Below are positions 50,105 through 59,221 of a DNA stretch of 64,000 nucleotides, piece after piece. Each line of letters begins with the position of its first letter. Position 1 is the first letter of the stretch. The stretch spans positions 186,001-250,000 of the forward strand of contig JAAFJM010000003.1 in NCBI GenBank assembly GCA_013298895.1, in the 5' to 3' direction. Both the position numbers and the translations under genes were made by a program. The DNA is from Bacteroidota bacterium. Its GTDB lineage: Bacteria > Bacteroidota > Bacteroidia > UKL13-3. Under the pieces are notes generated by a model. That model had not been told where the DNA came from. It saw only the letters and a program-made list of their open reading frames with translations, and did not search any database.

Positions 50105-52819
50105 TTATTTCACTCCCATTTTGGCTGCGCCAAATTCTAATATAGTATCAATAAACTCGTAAGGTTTATAATTGTTTAAAGCACATTGATGGAAAATAGC
50201 CGTAGCTGGCGTCATGCCTGGTAATGAGTTAATTTCAATAATTACTACCTCTACCCTATTTTTATCGTAAATTCTTACAAATGCATCAATGCGGCAGTAA
50301 CCTTCCACATTTAGTGCTTTAGCAGTTTTCTTCAACACCTCTTGTACTTTTTTACTTATTTCGGCTTGTGCTTTTGCATTTTTACTAAACCTACTTGGCG
50401 TAATGTTTTGACCTTGTCCGGCTAAAAACTTTTCTTCTAACGACAATATTTCGCCTTCGGCCAATGTTTCGCTAGGTTCAAACATTTCATAAATTAATTT
50501 ACTGCCTTTAAAATGTGTAATTAAGCCTCCGGTAACTTCTAAGAAGTGTTTGGCATTTCCTTTTTCAACAAATTTTTCTACTAAAAAATAAGCTTTCATT
50601 GGAAACTCTTCTTTTGGTTTCAAACCCAATCTTTCTGCTAATTCAGCCTCCATTATTTCTAGTGGACGGAAAACTCCTTCCGCGTAATTAATCAAATCTT
50701 GGCGGGTTTTAATTTTTTTAACAGCACTGCTACAGCCATCATCAGCTGGTTTTGCAATTAAAGGATAGCCAATAGTTTCCACCTTTTTAATAACCTCTTC
50801 TACATTTTTTTTCCAATCTTTTTGCTGAACCAACATATGTTCAGCAACTAGAATTTTGTGCTTTTTAAGCAATTCGTTGGTATCGTATTTGTTAATGGTA
50901 ATTCGGCTGCTTTCAACCCCACTTCCATTGTAAGGAATTTTTAGTTTGTTTAAATACGTTTGAACTGTTCCATCTTCACCCGGACGACCATGCAATGCGA
51001 TAAACACTGCATCGGCCATTTTTTTCAAATCTTTGTATTCAATTTTTTTAGGAGCAAATAATTGACTTTCAGCATTGCCATATTTATCAATAATAGGTTT
51101 GCATTCAGCAATAATTTTTTCCATAATTGGCAAGCGTTTATAACTGCTCAATTTTTCTTTTATATCATCAGCATTGTCTTTTAACATAACATTAACCGGC
51201 AATAACCAAAGTTCGTGTGCGCTGTCATTGCCTGTTACAAAAACCGGAAAAGGTTGGTATTTAGCCGATGAAGCTAGTTTTTCATAAATATTTCTTCCAC
51301 TCTCCACCGAAATATGACGCTCGGTAGAATAACCACCCATAAATACCGCCACACGCTTTTTAGTGCTTTTTTGTTTTTTATTGCTAGCAATTTTTGCATC
51401 TAAATGATTTAACAATTCGATGTGATGAAAATGAACTTGTTGCGAGTAAGCTCTTTCAGCTAATGAAGTACGAATGATATAGGTTAAAAACTGCGATGGA
51501 TTTAAACCAATTTCGGCAGCTTGATGAAAAAAGAAACTCGAAGGCATCATACCACTTGTAGTATTTGGATCGTTTAAAAACAACTCACCTTGGTTGTTTA
51601 TAAATCCATCAATACGAGCATAAACATGAAAATTAAAGAAGGTAAACAACAGCTCACATGCTTTTCTAATTTCATCTATTTTGCTTTCAGCAATATCAAT
51701 TGGGGTAATTTTTCGGCTTAAACCTGGTAAATATTTACTGCGGTAATCATATACTTCTTTGCCTTTAACTATTTCGGTTGGAGGCAATGCTACTGCGGTT
51801 CCATCTTCATTTTTTAATACTATACAACTGAACTCTCTGCCCTCAATAAATCCTTCAATTAAACATTCAGTTTCGGAGTAAATACTTTCTAAACGGATTT
51901 CTGATTTTTGATTTTTGATTTTTGATTTGGTCGCTGAGCTTGTCGAAGAGCCAAATTCTTCGTCAAACAGTGTCCATAAATCGTCAGGGTTATAAGTTAA
52001 TTCTTTTTGTCCATTTACAGTAACTATAGCTGGTAAACCAATTCCTTCTTTTACATCAGTAATTTTTTGAATGAATTGTGTTTTAGCTTTTTGGTCTAAG
52101 TTTATCCATTCACTAGCTGACACCTGTTGTATAAAAAACGATTTTAAAACCGCTTGTTCAAATTGCTCAAAATTATCGGCACTAATTACCGAAACACCCA
52201 CCGAACTACCTTGATTAGCAGGCTTTATTACAAATGGAAAACCAACTTCATTGATTACTTTTTTATAAATATTTTTTAAATCAGGTAATTGGTTTTTGGT
52301 AAACGAAAAGTATTTAGGAACATTCATTCCCGCACTTTTCATTAATTGTTTTTGCAGGCGTTTGTTCATTCCCAAAGCACTGGGCATAATGCCCGAACCA
52401 CTGTACGGAATATCCATAAACTCCAACAAACCTTGTATGGTGCCATCTTCGCCATTGGCGCCATGTAAGGCTAAAAAAGCAAAATCAATCAACCCTTTTA
52501 ACTCTTCAGGTTTAATGGTTTTTCCTAATTTTTTTATTAATGATTTACCATTATCCTCATGAGCAGCGGCCAAATTTTCGGCATACACTTGTACTTCGGT
52601 TTTTTGGTTTTTTAAAGCAGAAACAGGCGGATAAAAATCGCGGATAGAACCTTTGTAAATATACTCCCAATCTAGCAAAACAAAGTTGTTAAAGCTATCC
52701 ACAAAAATGGGAATGGCTTCAAAAAGCGTTTTATCTAAATTATCGTAAACGGTGCGTCCACCTGCAAAACTTACCTCGCGCTCGCGGCTATTGCCACCAA
52801 AAAATATACCTATTTTCAT
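50105..52819 (-). CDS. Tandem D-alanine-D-alanine ligase (two ATP-grasp ligase units in one chain)
   Basis: A 904-residue protein with two complete Ddl-like halves. The first (1 to about 475) has IFFGGNSREREVSFAGGRTV, LHGANGEDGTIQGLLEF, PFVIKPANQGSSVGVSVIS and NDPNTTSGMMPSSFFFHQ. The second (about 483 to 904) begins RVAVFMGGYSTERHISVESG and has IALHGRPGEDGTVQTYLNKL, PLIAKPADDGCSSAVKKIK and EINSLPGMTPATAIFHQ. The second has the usual Glu-x-Asn Mg contacts. The first has Asp-Pro-Asn, so metal binding may differ. Single Ddl enzymes are about 300-370 residues. The dimer may be built in one chain, or one half may be regulatory or act on a different dipeptide. A repeat-like 20-residue linker sits in the first half. 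Confidence 0.88.
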   Translation of the reverse strand: MKIGIFFGGNSREREVSFAGGRTVYDNLDKTLFEAIPIFVDSFNNFVLLDWEYIYKGSIRDFYPPVSALKNQKTEVQVYAENLAAAHEDNGKSLIKKLGKTIKPEELKGLIDFAFLALHGANGEDGTIQGLLEFMDIPYSGSGIMPSALGMNKRLQKQLMKSAGMNVPKYFSFTKNQLPDLKNIYKKVINEVGFPFVIKPANQGSSVGVSVISADNFEQFEQAVLKSFFIQQVSASEWINLDQKAKTQFIQKITDVKEGIGLPAIVTVNGQKELTYNPDDLWTLFDEEFGSSTSSATKSKIKNQKSEIRLESIYSETECLIEGFIEGREFSCIVLKNEDGTAVALPPTEIVKGKEVYDYRSKYLPGLSRKITPIDIAESKIDEIRKACELLFTFFNFHVYARIDGFINNQGELFLNDPNTTSGMMPSSFFFHQAAEIGLNPSQFLTYIIRTSLAERAYSQQVHFHHIELLNHLDAKIASNKKQKSTKKRVAVFMGGYSTERHISVESGRNIYEKLASSAKYQPFPVFVTGNDSAHELWLLPVNVMLKDNADDIKEKLSSYKRLPIMEKIIAECKPIIDKYGNAESQLFAPKKIEYKDLKKMADAVFIALHGRPGEDGTVQTYLNKLKIPYNGSGVESSRITINKYDTNELLKKHKILVAEHMLVQQKDWKKNVEEVIKKVETIGYPLIAKPADDGCSSAVKKIKTRQDLINYAEGVFRPLEIMEAELAERLGLKPKEEFPMKAYFLVEKFVEKGNAKHFLEVTGGLITHFKGSKLIYEMFEPSETLAEGEILSLEEKFLAGQGQNITPSRFSKNAKAQAEISKKVQEVLKKTAKALNVEGYCRIDAFVRIYDKNRVEVVIIEINSLPGMTPATAIFHQCALNNYKPYEFIDTILEFGAAKMGVK
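51894..51953 (-). repeat. In-frame repeat-derived insert within the first ligase unit
   Basis: On the minus strand about 60 bases read GGCTCTTCGACAAGCTCAGC, then GACC, then three to four copies of a seven-base word, AAAAATC. It codes a Ser/Lys-rich segment (GSSTSSATKSKIKNQKSEIR) that breaks the ligase sequence between DEEF and LESIYSETE. TTCGACAAGCTCAG is a word commonly dispersed in intergenic DNA of many bacteria. It looks like a recent insertion that kept the frame. Confidence 0.6.
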
Positions 52820-52950
52820 ACTAATAAAATGCCATTTTTAAATAACATTCAAACGTAAAATAAAATAAATAGATTGACTAATGATTTTTATGTACTATGT
52901 TGATAAGATGATTTAGAGATTTTGGGAGAAATTAACTTTTTAATGATAGT

Positions 52951-53478
52951 CTAACCATTCCACCAACTTAATAATATTTTATATAAAAACTCAAAGAATG
53001 ACAACCCTGCAAACACGGTTGTTGACCAAAAACCATTGCTAATAATTAAACTTAATATAAATAAACGCCAATCACGGGCACTTAAGCCATTATAGGCAAA
53101 ATTACCTTTGCGCTCAAAAGCTACGGCCACAAATGGATCGAAGTAAATAGATAAAAAAACGAATAATAAAGCTCGGCTTTTGCGCAATACCCTTACTAAC
53201 AGCAATTTTAACCCAACACTATCTTCACTTGCTATTATGCTGCTCATTTTTTCTTTCGAAAATTCAATGCCTAAAAAATCACGTTTGAGATAATCGTAAA
53301 TAATAAAATAACCCCAGCAAAATAAAAACGACAATAACATCATGGTAAAAAAACCTACCACAACACCTAATTTGTATAAGGCAAATGGGTACAACACAAA
53401 ATCGAAACTGTAGTTAATTACAGTAAAAGTGGTTGCTCCTGTTAAAAACAACAATAGTCTATTTAGAAGTTGATTCAT
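52951..53478 (-). CDS. Membrane protein, hypothetical
   Basis: A 175-residue protein with four hydrophobic stretches (LLLFLTGATTFTVINYSFDF, VGFFTMMLLSFLFCWGYFII, ALLFVFLSIYFDPFVAVAFE, ARDWRLFILSLIISNGFWST) and a Trp-rich end. No family recognised. Its ATG follows the DUF2156 gene's stop with no gap (TAAATG), so it is coupled to that gene. A role linked to phospholipid or surface modification could be guessed from the neighbour, but nothing in this protein shows it. Confidence 0.65.
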   Translation of the reverse strand: MNQLLNRLLLFLTGATTFTVINYSFDFVLYPFALYKLGVVVGFFTMMLLSFLFCWGYFIIYDYLKRDFLGIEFSKEKMSSIIASEDSVGLKLLLVRVLRKSRALLFVFLSIYFDPFVAVAFERKGNFAYNGLSARDWRLFILSLIISNGFWSTTVFAGLSFFEFLYKILLSWWNG

Positions 53479-54390
53479 TTACAGTGCAATACTATAAGTT
53501 TTTAACTGAAAGGCAGGATTTAGCTGTTGTTTAAAATAACGTAAACTCTCCACTCCTCTATCTTCCTGAAAATTAAAGTATTTAAAACCTTGTTCTGATA
53601 AGGCTACACTCAGTTGATTTAACAAATACATGCCTAAACCCAAAAAAGTTTTAAAAAAATGACCTACTATCCATTCATCATTAAACTCTTCGTAAATAAG
53701 TAAACCGCTTAATTTTTGATTGGCATAAAGTTTTATAATTTTTAAATTTAAGTTACTGCTCAAATCAATACACTTTTGAAAAGCCAACCATTCTCTTTGC
53801 AAATTAGGTTCATCGGAATGGTTTCTATCCGATTTTATTTGCATGCAATCTTTACAAAACTGCTTTAATTCCTCTTTATTTTCAATTTGAGCTAAATTAG
53901 CTATTTCAATCCTAAGTTCACTGTTTTCTTTTATAGCTTTTGCATAAGCATTGCGTTGTTTTTTGTATTTGCTACCTTGTAATTGGGCTAAATCATTTAC
54001 ATTATAAATGTATTCAAACTCATCTGTTTCAGGAATCAAATTACTTATAAAATCTTGCTCACAATCACTTTGAGAATAGCTAATTTTCAACTTTGCTATT
54101 CCTAAATCTTTGGTTTTTTGTTTGGCTATTTTTAACAAATTATCAGTTAAATTATTCGCCAATAAATGAGAAAAAGCATCGCCAAAAGGAGGATTAAACA
54201 ATACTAGCAAAATGGCATTTTCTAATTCAAATAACTGCACGTTATTGGCATTATTCCAAAAATTGATAGTAGTTAGTAAAAAATCGGAAGTAGGTATTAT
54301 ATCCAAACTTTTAAGTAATAATTCATATTCATCACTATTGAAAGTCAAATTATTACTATTATTTATGGTATTTATTTGTTGGATATCCAA
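53479..54390 (-). CDS. DUF2156 / GNAT-like acyl- or aminoacyl-transferase
   Basis: A 303-residue protein with two GNAT-like halves. C-terminal motifs are SGLLIYEEFNDEWIVGHFFK, LGLGMYLLNQLSVALSEQGF and FNFQEDRGVESLRYFKQQLN, which match the LPG-synthase C-terminal (DUF2156) family, whose best known member (MprF) transfers lysine to phosphatidylglycerol. There is no membrane part here, so only the soluble transferase half is present. The start is TTG at 54390, with no ATG near the N-terminus. The donor could be aminoacyl-tRNA, which is unproven. Confidence 0.8.
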   Translation of the reverse strand: MDIQQINTINNSNNLTFNSDEYELLLKSLDIIPTSDFLLTTINFWNNANNVQLFELENAILLVLFNPPFGDAFSHLLANNLTDNLLKIAKQKTKDLGIAKLKISYSQSDCEQDFISNLIPETDEFEYIYNVNDLAQLQGSKYKKQRNAYAKAIKENSELRIEIANLAQIENKEELKQFCKDCMQIKSDRNHSDEPNLQREWLAFQKCIDLSSNLNLKIIKLYANQKLSGLLIYEEFNDEWIVGHFFKTFLGLGMYLLNQLSVALSEQGFKYFNFQEDRGVESLRYFKQQLNPAFQLKTYSIAL

Positions 54391-54486
54391 ACCTGTTTTA
54401 GTGTATTTGTATCATTAATATGGTCAATAATCTTGCCGTTAATTTTTTGAAGATTTATCTGCCAAATAGTAATTATGGAAACAAAA

Positions 54487-54514
54487 AAAACTGCCTCTGG
54501 TTTGAGGCAGTTTT
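54487..54514 (-). terminator. Terminator for the DUF2807/barrel gene
   Basis: AAAACTGCCTC (54487-54497) and GAGGCAGTTTT (54504-54514) form a perfect 11-base stem with a 6-base loop. It lies just past the stop at 54537, and on the minus strand it is followed by an unbroken T run. Confidence 0.85.
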
Positions 54515-54536
54515 AAAATATTTTTTGATGACATTA

Positions 54537-55937
54537 TTAGAAGTTTAATGCTAATCCTGCTTGAGCTGTTCTGGTATCTGCTACTTTATTTGTATCGAAT
54601 AAAGGAACCAAACCGTAATTGGCAAATACGCTTACTGCACCATATCCAATTCTAACTGTAGCATCTGCTCCTAAGCGATTTACAAAATAATCGCCACTTG
54701 CCACTGTTTCGTAATTAACACTGTTTTTATCATATTCTGTTTTTATATGATTAACAGCTGCATATTTTATCATAACCCCAAAGGCGGTATAAAACCTTTT
54801 GTCGTGCTTATTGTAACTAGAATTATACTTAACCAATAATGGCAATGTAAAATTAAATTGATACAAACGATTGGTATTTAATGTAGCTACTGCTGAATCA
54901 AAACTTAATTGTTGGGTATTGGCACTTAAAATCAAATTTTTATTTTTAAAACCATAATGATCAAAACTTAATCCTAAACCTGTAGTTAACGCTAAACGGC
55001 CTTTTACAATGGGTAAATCCCAATCACCAAAGTTTAAAGCAAAGCGCCACGAGCTACCAATATTAGTTTCTAAGTTTTTATTTGATGCTGCAAGTGTTGT
55101 ATTAAAATCAGGAGTTACAAACGAGCTAACACCAATTTCGATACCACCAAAAGCAGTTTCCATTTCAGTACTATGTTTTTTGTGTTTACCTTTTTTACCC
55201 TTTTTAGCTCCAATTGAAATTTCAACTTTTCCATCTTCGCCATCGTCATTTACTTGTTCTACTTTAGAACCTCCAGACACTTGTTTTTCAACATTTTTAG
55301 GATTGCCTGTATATTCTATTTTAGAAAAACCAGTTGCTTCGGCTTTTAAATTGTTTTTTACGGTTACTAGTATTTTTGAAGCGCCACTTGCTTCGGCTAC
55401 TGCGTTTTCAAAAGCTGTTCCCATTGCATCTATTTTTGATGCGCCTGTAGCTTCTAAGTTACCTTCAGTTACTTTACCATCAATACTTAACTTACTAGCT
55501 CCATTAATCTTAGCTTCTAATTTTTCAACATCTAAAAGTAAATCTATTTTTGTAGCACCATCAGCCGAAATTTTCAAACTTTTTGATTTAATAGCACTAT
55601 CGCCACTCATTTTCATAGTAGCATTCGATTCTAATTTAATTTCCTCTAATGAATTTACATAAACGATAACTTCAACCGGAATATTACTTCCAAAAGAAGC
55701 TAAATCAAAATTTAAAGTATTATTACTAACAGATGCTCCTTTTTCTAATGCAGAAATATTGGTATTTTTTGAATCTGCGTTTTGATAAGAAACTTCATTT
55801 TTTTCGCTTTGTTGGAGTTTAACTTCAAAATTAGCTGGTACTACTATTTTGGTAAAACTTGGCAATGTTACTTTGGTTTGAGCATTTGCCATCAATGTTA
55901 AAACGGCTATTGACGCTGCTAAAATTATCTTTTTCAT
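54537..55937 (-). CDS. DUF2807 (GIN-like) domain fused to outer-membrane barrel
   Basis: A 466-residue protein. I use the ATG at 55937 over an earlier in-frame ATG (55979) because it opens the signal peptide (IILAASIAVLTLMANAQ). At about 20-215 a DUF2807 beta-helix-like domain has repeats of Gly-Ala-Ser-Lys-Ile type (LEAKINGASKLSIDGK, NLEATGASKIDAMG, EATGFSKIEYTGNP). A basic linker (GAKKGKKGKHKKHS) leads to a barrel at about 255-466 (FALNFGDWDLPIVKGRLALT, VRIGYGAVSVFANYGLVPLF). The fusion joins a surface-type head to an outer-membrane barrel. The function is unknown. Confidence 0.85.
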   Translation of the reverse strand: MKKIILAASIAVLTLMANAQTKVTLPSFTKIVVPANFEVKLQQSEKNEVSYQNADSKNTNISALEKGASVSNNTLNFDLASFGSNIPVEVIVYVNSLEEIKLESNATMKMSGDSAIKSKSLKISADGATKIDLLLDVEKLEAKINGASKLSIDGKVTEGNLEATGASKIDAMGTAFENAVAEASGASKILVTVKNNLKAEATGFSKIEYTGNPKNVEKQVSGGSKVEQVNDDGEDGKVEISIGAKKGKKGKHKKHSTEMETAFGGIEIGVSSFVTPDFNTTLAASNKNLETNIGSSWRFALNFGDWDLPIVKGRLALTTGLGLSFDHYGFKNKNLILSANTQQLSFDSAVATLNTNRLYQFNFTLPLLVKYNSSYNKHDKRFYTAFGVMIKYAAVNHIKTEYDKNSVNYETVASGDYFVNRLGADATVRIGYGAVSVFANYGLVPLFDTNKVADTRTAQAGLALNF

Positions 55938-56043
55938 ATTGGTATTTTTTATTTTATGTAGCTTAATACGCCCTATCATATTTTTTGTTACAATTTATGG
56001 TAAAAAATATTTTACCAACTGATAACTAATACTTTAAAAATAC

Positions 56044-57099
56044 CTATTCTTCTTCTTTAAAATAAATTTTATAAAACTTTCGTCCATCAGGTTCTACCCC
56101 TTGCTCAATTAATTCACGGTTTCCATGAATGTAAATATGGAAATTCTTATCCAATTTAAGCACGCTTTTAAATATCCTAGCTTGTTTTTTTACTGCTTGG
56201 CTCGATATATCAAAACTATCTGAAATATCCAATTCATTGCTCATTCGGTATGCTTCATCAAAGGTGCGGAACGATTCTATTACGCCTTCATCTTTAAACA
56301 CTGCTTGTTCAAACTCTTGTTTGTCAAAAGTATCGTTGGTTTTAAAATAATCAACTGAGCGGTTCAAGTAATCAATTTGATCTGCTTTGGTAACTTCAAA
56401 TTCTTCGTTCAATTGTTTGGTCACAAAGTTTTTGGCAATATTCATAAACTCTTTAGTGTGGTTATAATTATTGCTGCAAGGCTTTAGTTGTAAAAAAGTA
56501 TCTTTCCAATATTGTGCTTCGCTGCCTTTATTTCCTTTATCAATTATACAAACTTTATAACCTTGGTTGGCATTGGTGTTAAATATTAAGCAACCTTTGT
56601 CTAACTTATCTATGTTAATGCCATCGTTATAACTTACATCAAAAACATTATTTGTTTGGTTCAATTGTATAAAGTCGTATTTGTTTTCCGACTTAAAAAT
56701 TCCAATAGCATCCACATCTTCATCTTCTACCTGAATATTGGGAAAATAAGCAATAAACAAATCACCACTTTTTATTTGAGGATGAACAGAAAGTTCATCT
56801 AAATGCTTTGCAATATTAACGCTATTGATATGAAACGAATTACAGTGTTCGAACATTTGTAAAGCATAATTGTAAATAGGATTTAATTTAAAATCATTAT
56901 TGCTAAAACTGAAATTATAAAATTCCGGATTATTGAAAGAGGTTATAAAAAATTTCATCAATAAATCTTTCAATTTCCCATCGCTTAAATCCAATAAATC
57001 CTGAGAAATAATCAAATCTTCGTTATTGGTTTTATTTCCTACCTGATGCACCGATACCTTGTCTAATTGTATAGTTTCTAATTCGAATTTTTCTGCCAT
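56044..57099 (-). CDS. Nucleoid-associated protein, NdpA/YejK family
   Basis: A 351-residue soluble protein of the NdpA (37-kDa nucleoid-associated) family. It has LDKVSVHQVGNKTNNEDLII at the start, LLMKFFITSFNNPEFYNFSF, SGDLFIAYFPNIQVEDEDVD, GNKGSEAQYWKDTFLQLKPC, and a final HIYIHGNRELIEQGVEPDGR, FYKIYFKEE. E. coli YejK binds DNA. The family is broad and its role is unclear. It follows the DUF2130 gene on the same strand with a 160-base gap. A TTG-started frame of 68 codons in that gap overlaps this gene and is rejected. Confidence 0.88.
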   Translation of the reverse strand: MAEKFELETIQLDKVSVHQVGNKTNNEDLIISQDLLDLSDGKLKDLLMKFFITSFNNPEFYNFSFSNNDFKLNPIYNYALQMFEHCNSFHINSVNIAKHLDELSVHPQIKSGDLFIAYFPNIQVEDEDVDAIGIFKSENKYDFIQLNQTNNVFDVSYNDGINIDKLDKGCLIFNTNANQGYKVCIIDKGNKGSEAQYWKDTFLQLKPCSNNYNHTKEFMNIAKNFVTKQLNEEFEVTKADQIDYLNRSVDYFKTNDTFDKQEFEQAVFKDEGVIESFRTFDEAYRMSNELDISDSFDISSQAVKKQARIFKSVLKLDKNFHIYIHGNRELIEQGVEPDGRKFYKIYFKEEE

Positions 57100-57259
57100 T
57101 AATAATTTTTCTATTTAATACTCTTCTATTTTTTCTGTCTTTTGCTATCGCAATTTCTTCTTTTGTAAGGTCAATAATTAGTTGCCTTAACAAAAAATAA
57201 TTGATGGATAATTTTATGCTTTCAACTATTGAATCCAAACACTTTCAGGTTATTTGGTG

Positions 57260-58711
57260 TTAATCCAATTTTTTATTCAATTCTTCAAATTTTGCGGTCA
57301 TGGTAGGATTTCCTCGAGTCAATTTTTTGATAGTTAAATCTTCCGCTTTGTTATTAGCAAGTCTTAAATTATTAACTGACGATAGAAGGGCATCTTTTGT
57401 TTTTTGTAGATGATCCATGGTTTTATCTATTTCATCAATGGCAGTTTTAAATTGCCTACTTGCCAAATCGTAGTTTTTTGCAAAACCTAACTTAAATGCA
57501 TTTATATTTTCTTCAAAATTTGTAATATCAATATTTTGACTTTTTACAATTGCTAATTCGGCCTTAGCCTTCATAGAATTCATGGCTGCATTTCTCAAAA
57601 GCGTTATAATAGGTATAAAAAACTGCGGTCGAATTATATACATTTTTTCATACTTGTGTGAAACATCAAAAATACCTCCGTTATATAATTCGTTATCGGC
57701 CTCCAAAAGAGAAACAAGTACAGCGTACTCACATTTTTTTTCTATTCTATCCTTATCCAATTCTTTTAAAAAGTCTTCATTTTTTTTCTTAGTGGCAGTT
57801 TCATCACCTTCATTTTTCATTTCAAACATAATTGAAATGATTTCATTTCCTAAATCATCATTTTCTTTGTAAATATAGTCACCTTTACTTCCCGATTTTG
57901 AATCATTATCTTTTTCAAAATATGCCTTTTGAAATGCAGTAGCTCGAAGTTTATTAAATTCAATTTCGCAGTGTTGTTCAAGTGTTTCACCTAACATTTT
58001 TGTCGAAAGTTTTAACTTCATGTCCTTACGAAGTGCTATTTCTTCGTCTTTATGTTTTATGATGTCATCTTTAGCCTTTAGTTCGGCTGTAAATTTTTCA
58101 CTTAATGATTTTTCCAACAGTTGTTTTTCAGTTTCCTTAAGTCTAACGTTATTGGCCAATTCATCTCTTTCTTTTTCTATTTTTTGAATAGCTTCGGTAA
58201 CTAATAATTTTTTTTCAATTTCAGCCTTCGCTAGTTTGGAAACCATTTCAGCAACTAAAGTTTCCTTTTCAGCTAATTTTTCCGATAACTTGAGTTCACT
58301 GTTTGCTTTTAGTTGCAGTATTTCTCGCTCTTTTTCATCTTTTTCTTTTTCTAATTTCTGAATGGCTTCTGCTATTGAATGTTTCTTTTCACTTTCTGCA
58401 TTTTCAAGTTTTACATTCATCAAAATCAGCTGGTTTTCTTTTTCTGAAAGTTGTTCCGACAATAACTTTTCATTGTTGGCTTTGATGAGTGCAATTTCTT
58501 TATCCTTATTAGAAAGTTCAATTTGTAATGAATTTTTTAAATTAGCCTCTACCAGTTTGATAGCACTTTCTTTCTCTTTTTCTGCAAGGTTTAATCTATT
58601 TTGCAACTCTTCATCAAATTTAGAATCCCTAACTTGTTTAACAATATCAGCAAAACCTGCTTCATCTACTTTAAAAGCCTTTTGGCAATTAGGACATATA
58701 ATTTCATTCAT
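57260..58711 (-). CDS. DUF2130 domain protein with long coiled coil
   Basis: A 483-residue cytoplasmic protein. An N-terminal zinc-ribbon-like stub ([10 protein letters not shown]) is followed by about 200 residues of coiled coil, then the DUF2130 domain from about 235: [71 protein letters not shown], with Glu-x-Lys spaced after an Asp as in PD-(D/E)xK nuclease folds. The coiled coil contains internal repeats ([30 protein letters not shown]). Members are widespread, of unknown role, and similar in plan to RmuC. It is encoded next to the NdpA-like gene, so a shared DNA-related role can be proposed. Confidence 0.88.
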   Translation of the reverse strand: MNEIICPNCQKAFKVDEAGFADIVKQVRDSKFDEELQNRLNLAEKEKESAIKLVEANLKNSLQIELSNKDKEIALIKANNEKLLSEQLSEKENQLILMNVKLENAESEKKHSIAEAIQKLEKEKDEKEREILQLKANSELKLSEKLAEKETLVAEMVSKLAKAEIEKKLLVTEAIQKIEKERDELANNVRLKETEKQLLEKSLSEKFTAELKAKDDIIKHKDEEIALRKDMKLKLSTKMLGETLEQHCEIEFNKLRATAFQKAYFEKDNDSKSGSKGDYIYKENDDLGNEIISIMFEMKNEGDETATKKKNEDFLKELDKDRIEKKCEYAVLVSLLEADNELYNGGIFDVSHKYEKMYIIRPQFFIPIITLLRNAAMNSMKAKAELAIVKSQNIDITNFEENINAFKLGFAKNYDLASRQFKTAIDEIDKTMDHLQKTKDALLSSVNNLRLANNKAEDLTIKKLTRGNPTMTAKFEELNKKLD

Positions 58712-58999
58712 ATCAATCTTTTTTAGGTTATAATTTCACAATAAAGTCAACAATAACCAACTATTTCTTTCAGTTTTTTTGCATAAAGAACTAGTTGAAA
58801 TCACAGAAAATTATTGGGGTTATTACTTTTACAAATGTATTTATCGTATACACTTTTACAAACTAATAAACTGCACAACTATTCATTTAAGAAGTAAAAA
58901 AATACTTTGCATCTTGGCCATTTTGAGAATTATTTAACACTGATTTGATTAACAAAGCATTATCAAAAAAAATATATCCGAACATAAAATATATTTTTG

Positions 59000-59021
59000 T
59001 TGCAGGCTAGAACGCCTGCAA
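59000..59021 (+). repeat. Stem-loop with following T run
   Basis: An 8-base perfect stem (TTGCAGGC/GCCTGCAA) with a 6-base loop, and GGACTGTTTTTTTTATTG after it. GCAGGC and GCCTGC inverted words are typical of short dispersed repeats. It may act as a plus-strand terminator, although no plus-strand gene ends here. Confidence 0.45.
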
Positions 59022-59166
59022 GGACTGTTTTTTTTTATTGTCGAGGTAAGTTTTCAATTGCACGCGTCTGAGACAATATACATCATTAACCTTCAGTAGA
59101 ATGTTTCACTTACTCTACTGATAATGGGTTAGCTAATAAGTAGTAATCATTTATTATGTAACAAAA

Positions 59167-59192
59167 AAGGCTGTCTTTTGCAAGACAGCCTT
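59167..59192 (-). terminator. Terminator of rpsA
   Basis: AAGGCTGTCTT (59167-59177) and AAGACAGCCTT (59182-59192) form a perfect 11-base stem with a 4-base loop. It lies 30 bases past the rpsA stop, with TTTTTTGT on the minus strand after it. Confidence 0.88.
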
Positions 59193-59221
59193 CTAAATAT
59201 TAGCTAAAAGCTACAATCAGA

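Larger units (their letters stand above)
58712..59221. other. Intergenic region between DUF2130 and rpsA
   Basis: About 510 bases with no credible gene. It contains a perfect 8-base stem-loop (TTGCAGGC at 59000-59007 with GCCTGCAA at 59014-59021) followed by a T run, and the rpsA terminator at 59167-59192. The DUF2130 gene's promoter must lie near 58712-58900, but no clear -33/-7 pair is seen. Confidence 0.6.

Noticed and set aside
55009-55662. 217-codon plus-strand frame
   Set aside because: Long antisense frame caused by the repeated Gly-Ala-Ser-Lys codons of the DUF2807 gene, with no start context.
57032-57238. 68-codon minus-strand frame upstream of the NdpA-like gene
   Set aside because: It needs a TTG start and would overlap the NdpA gene by 68 bases in another frame. 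The sequence looks somewhat protein-like, so it remains a weak possibility for a small gene.
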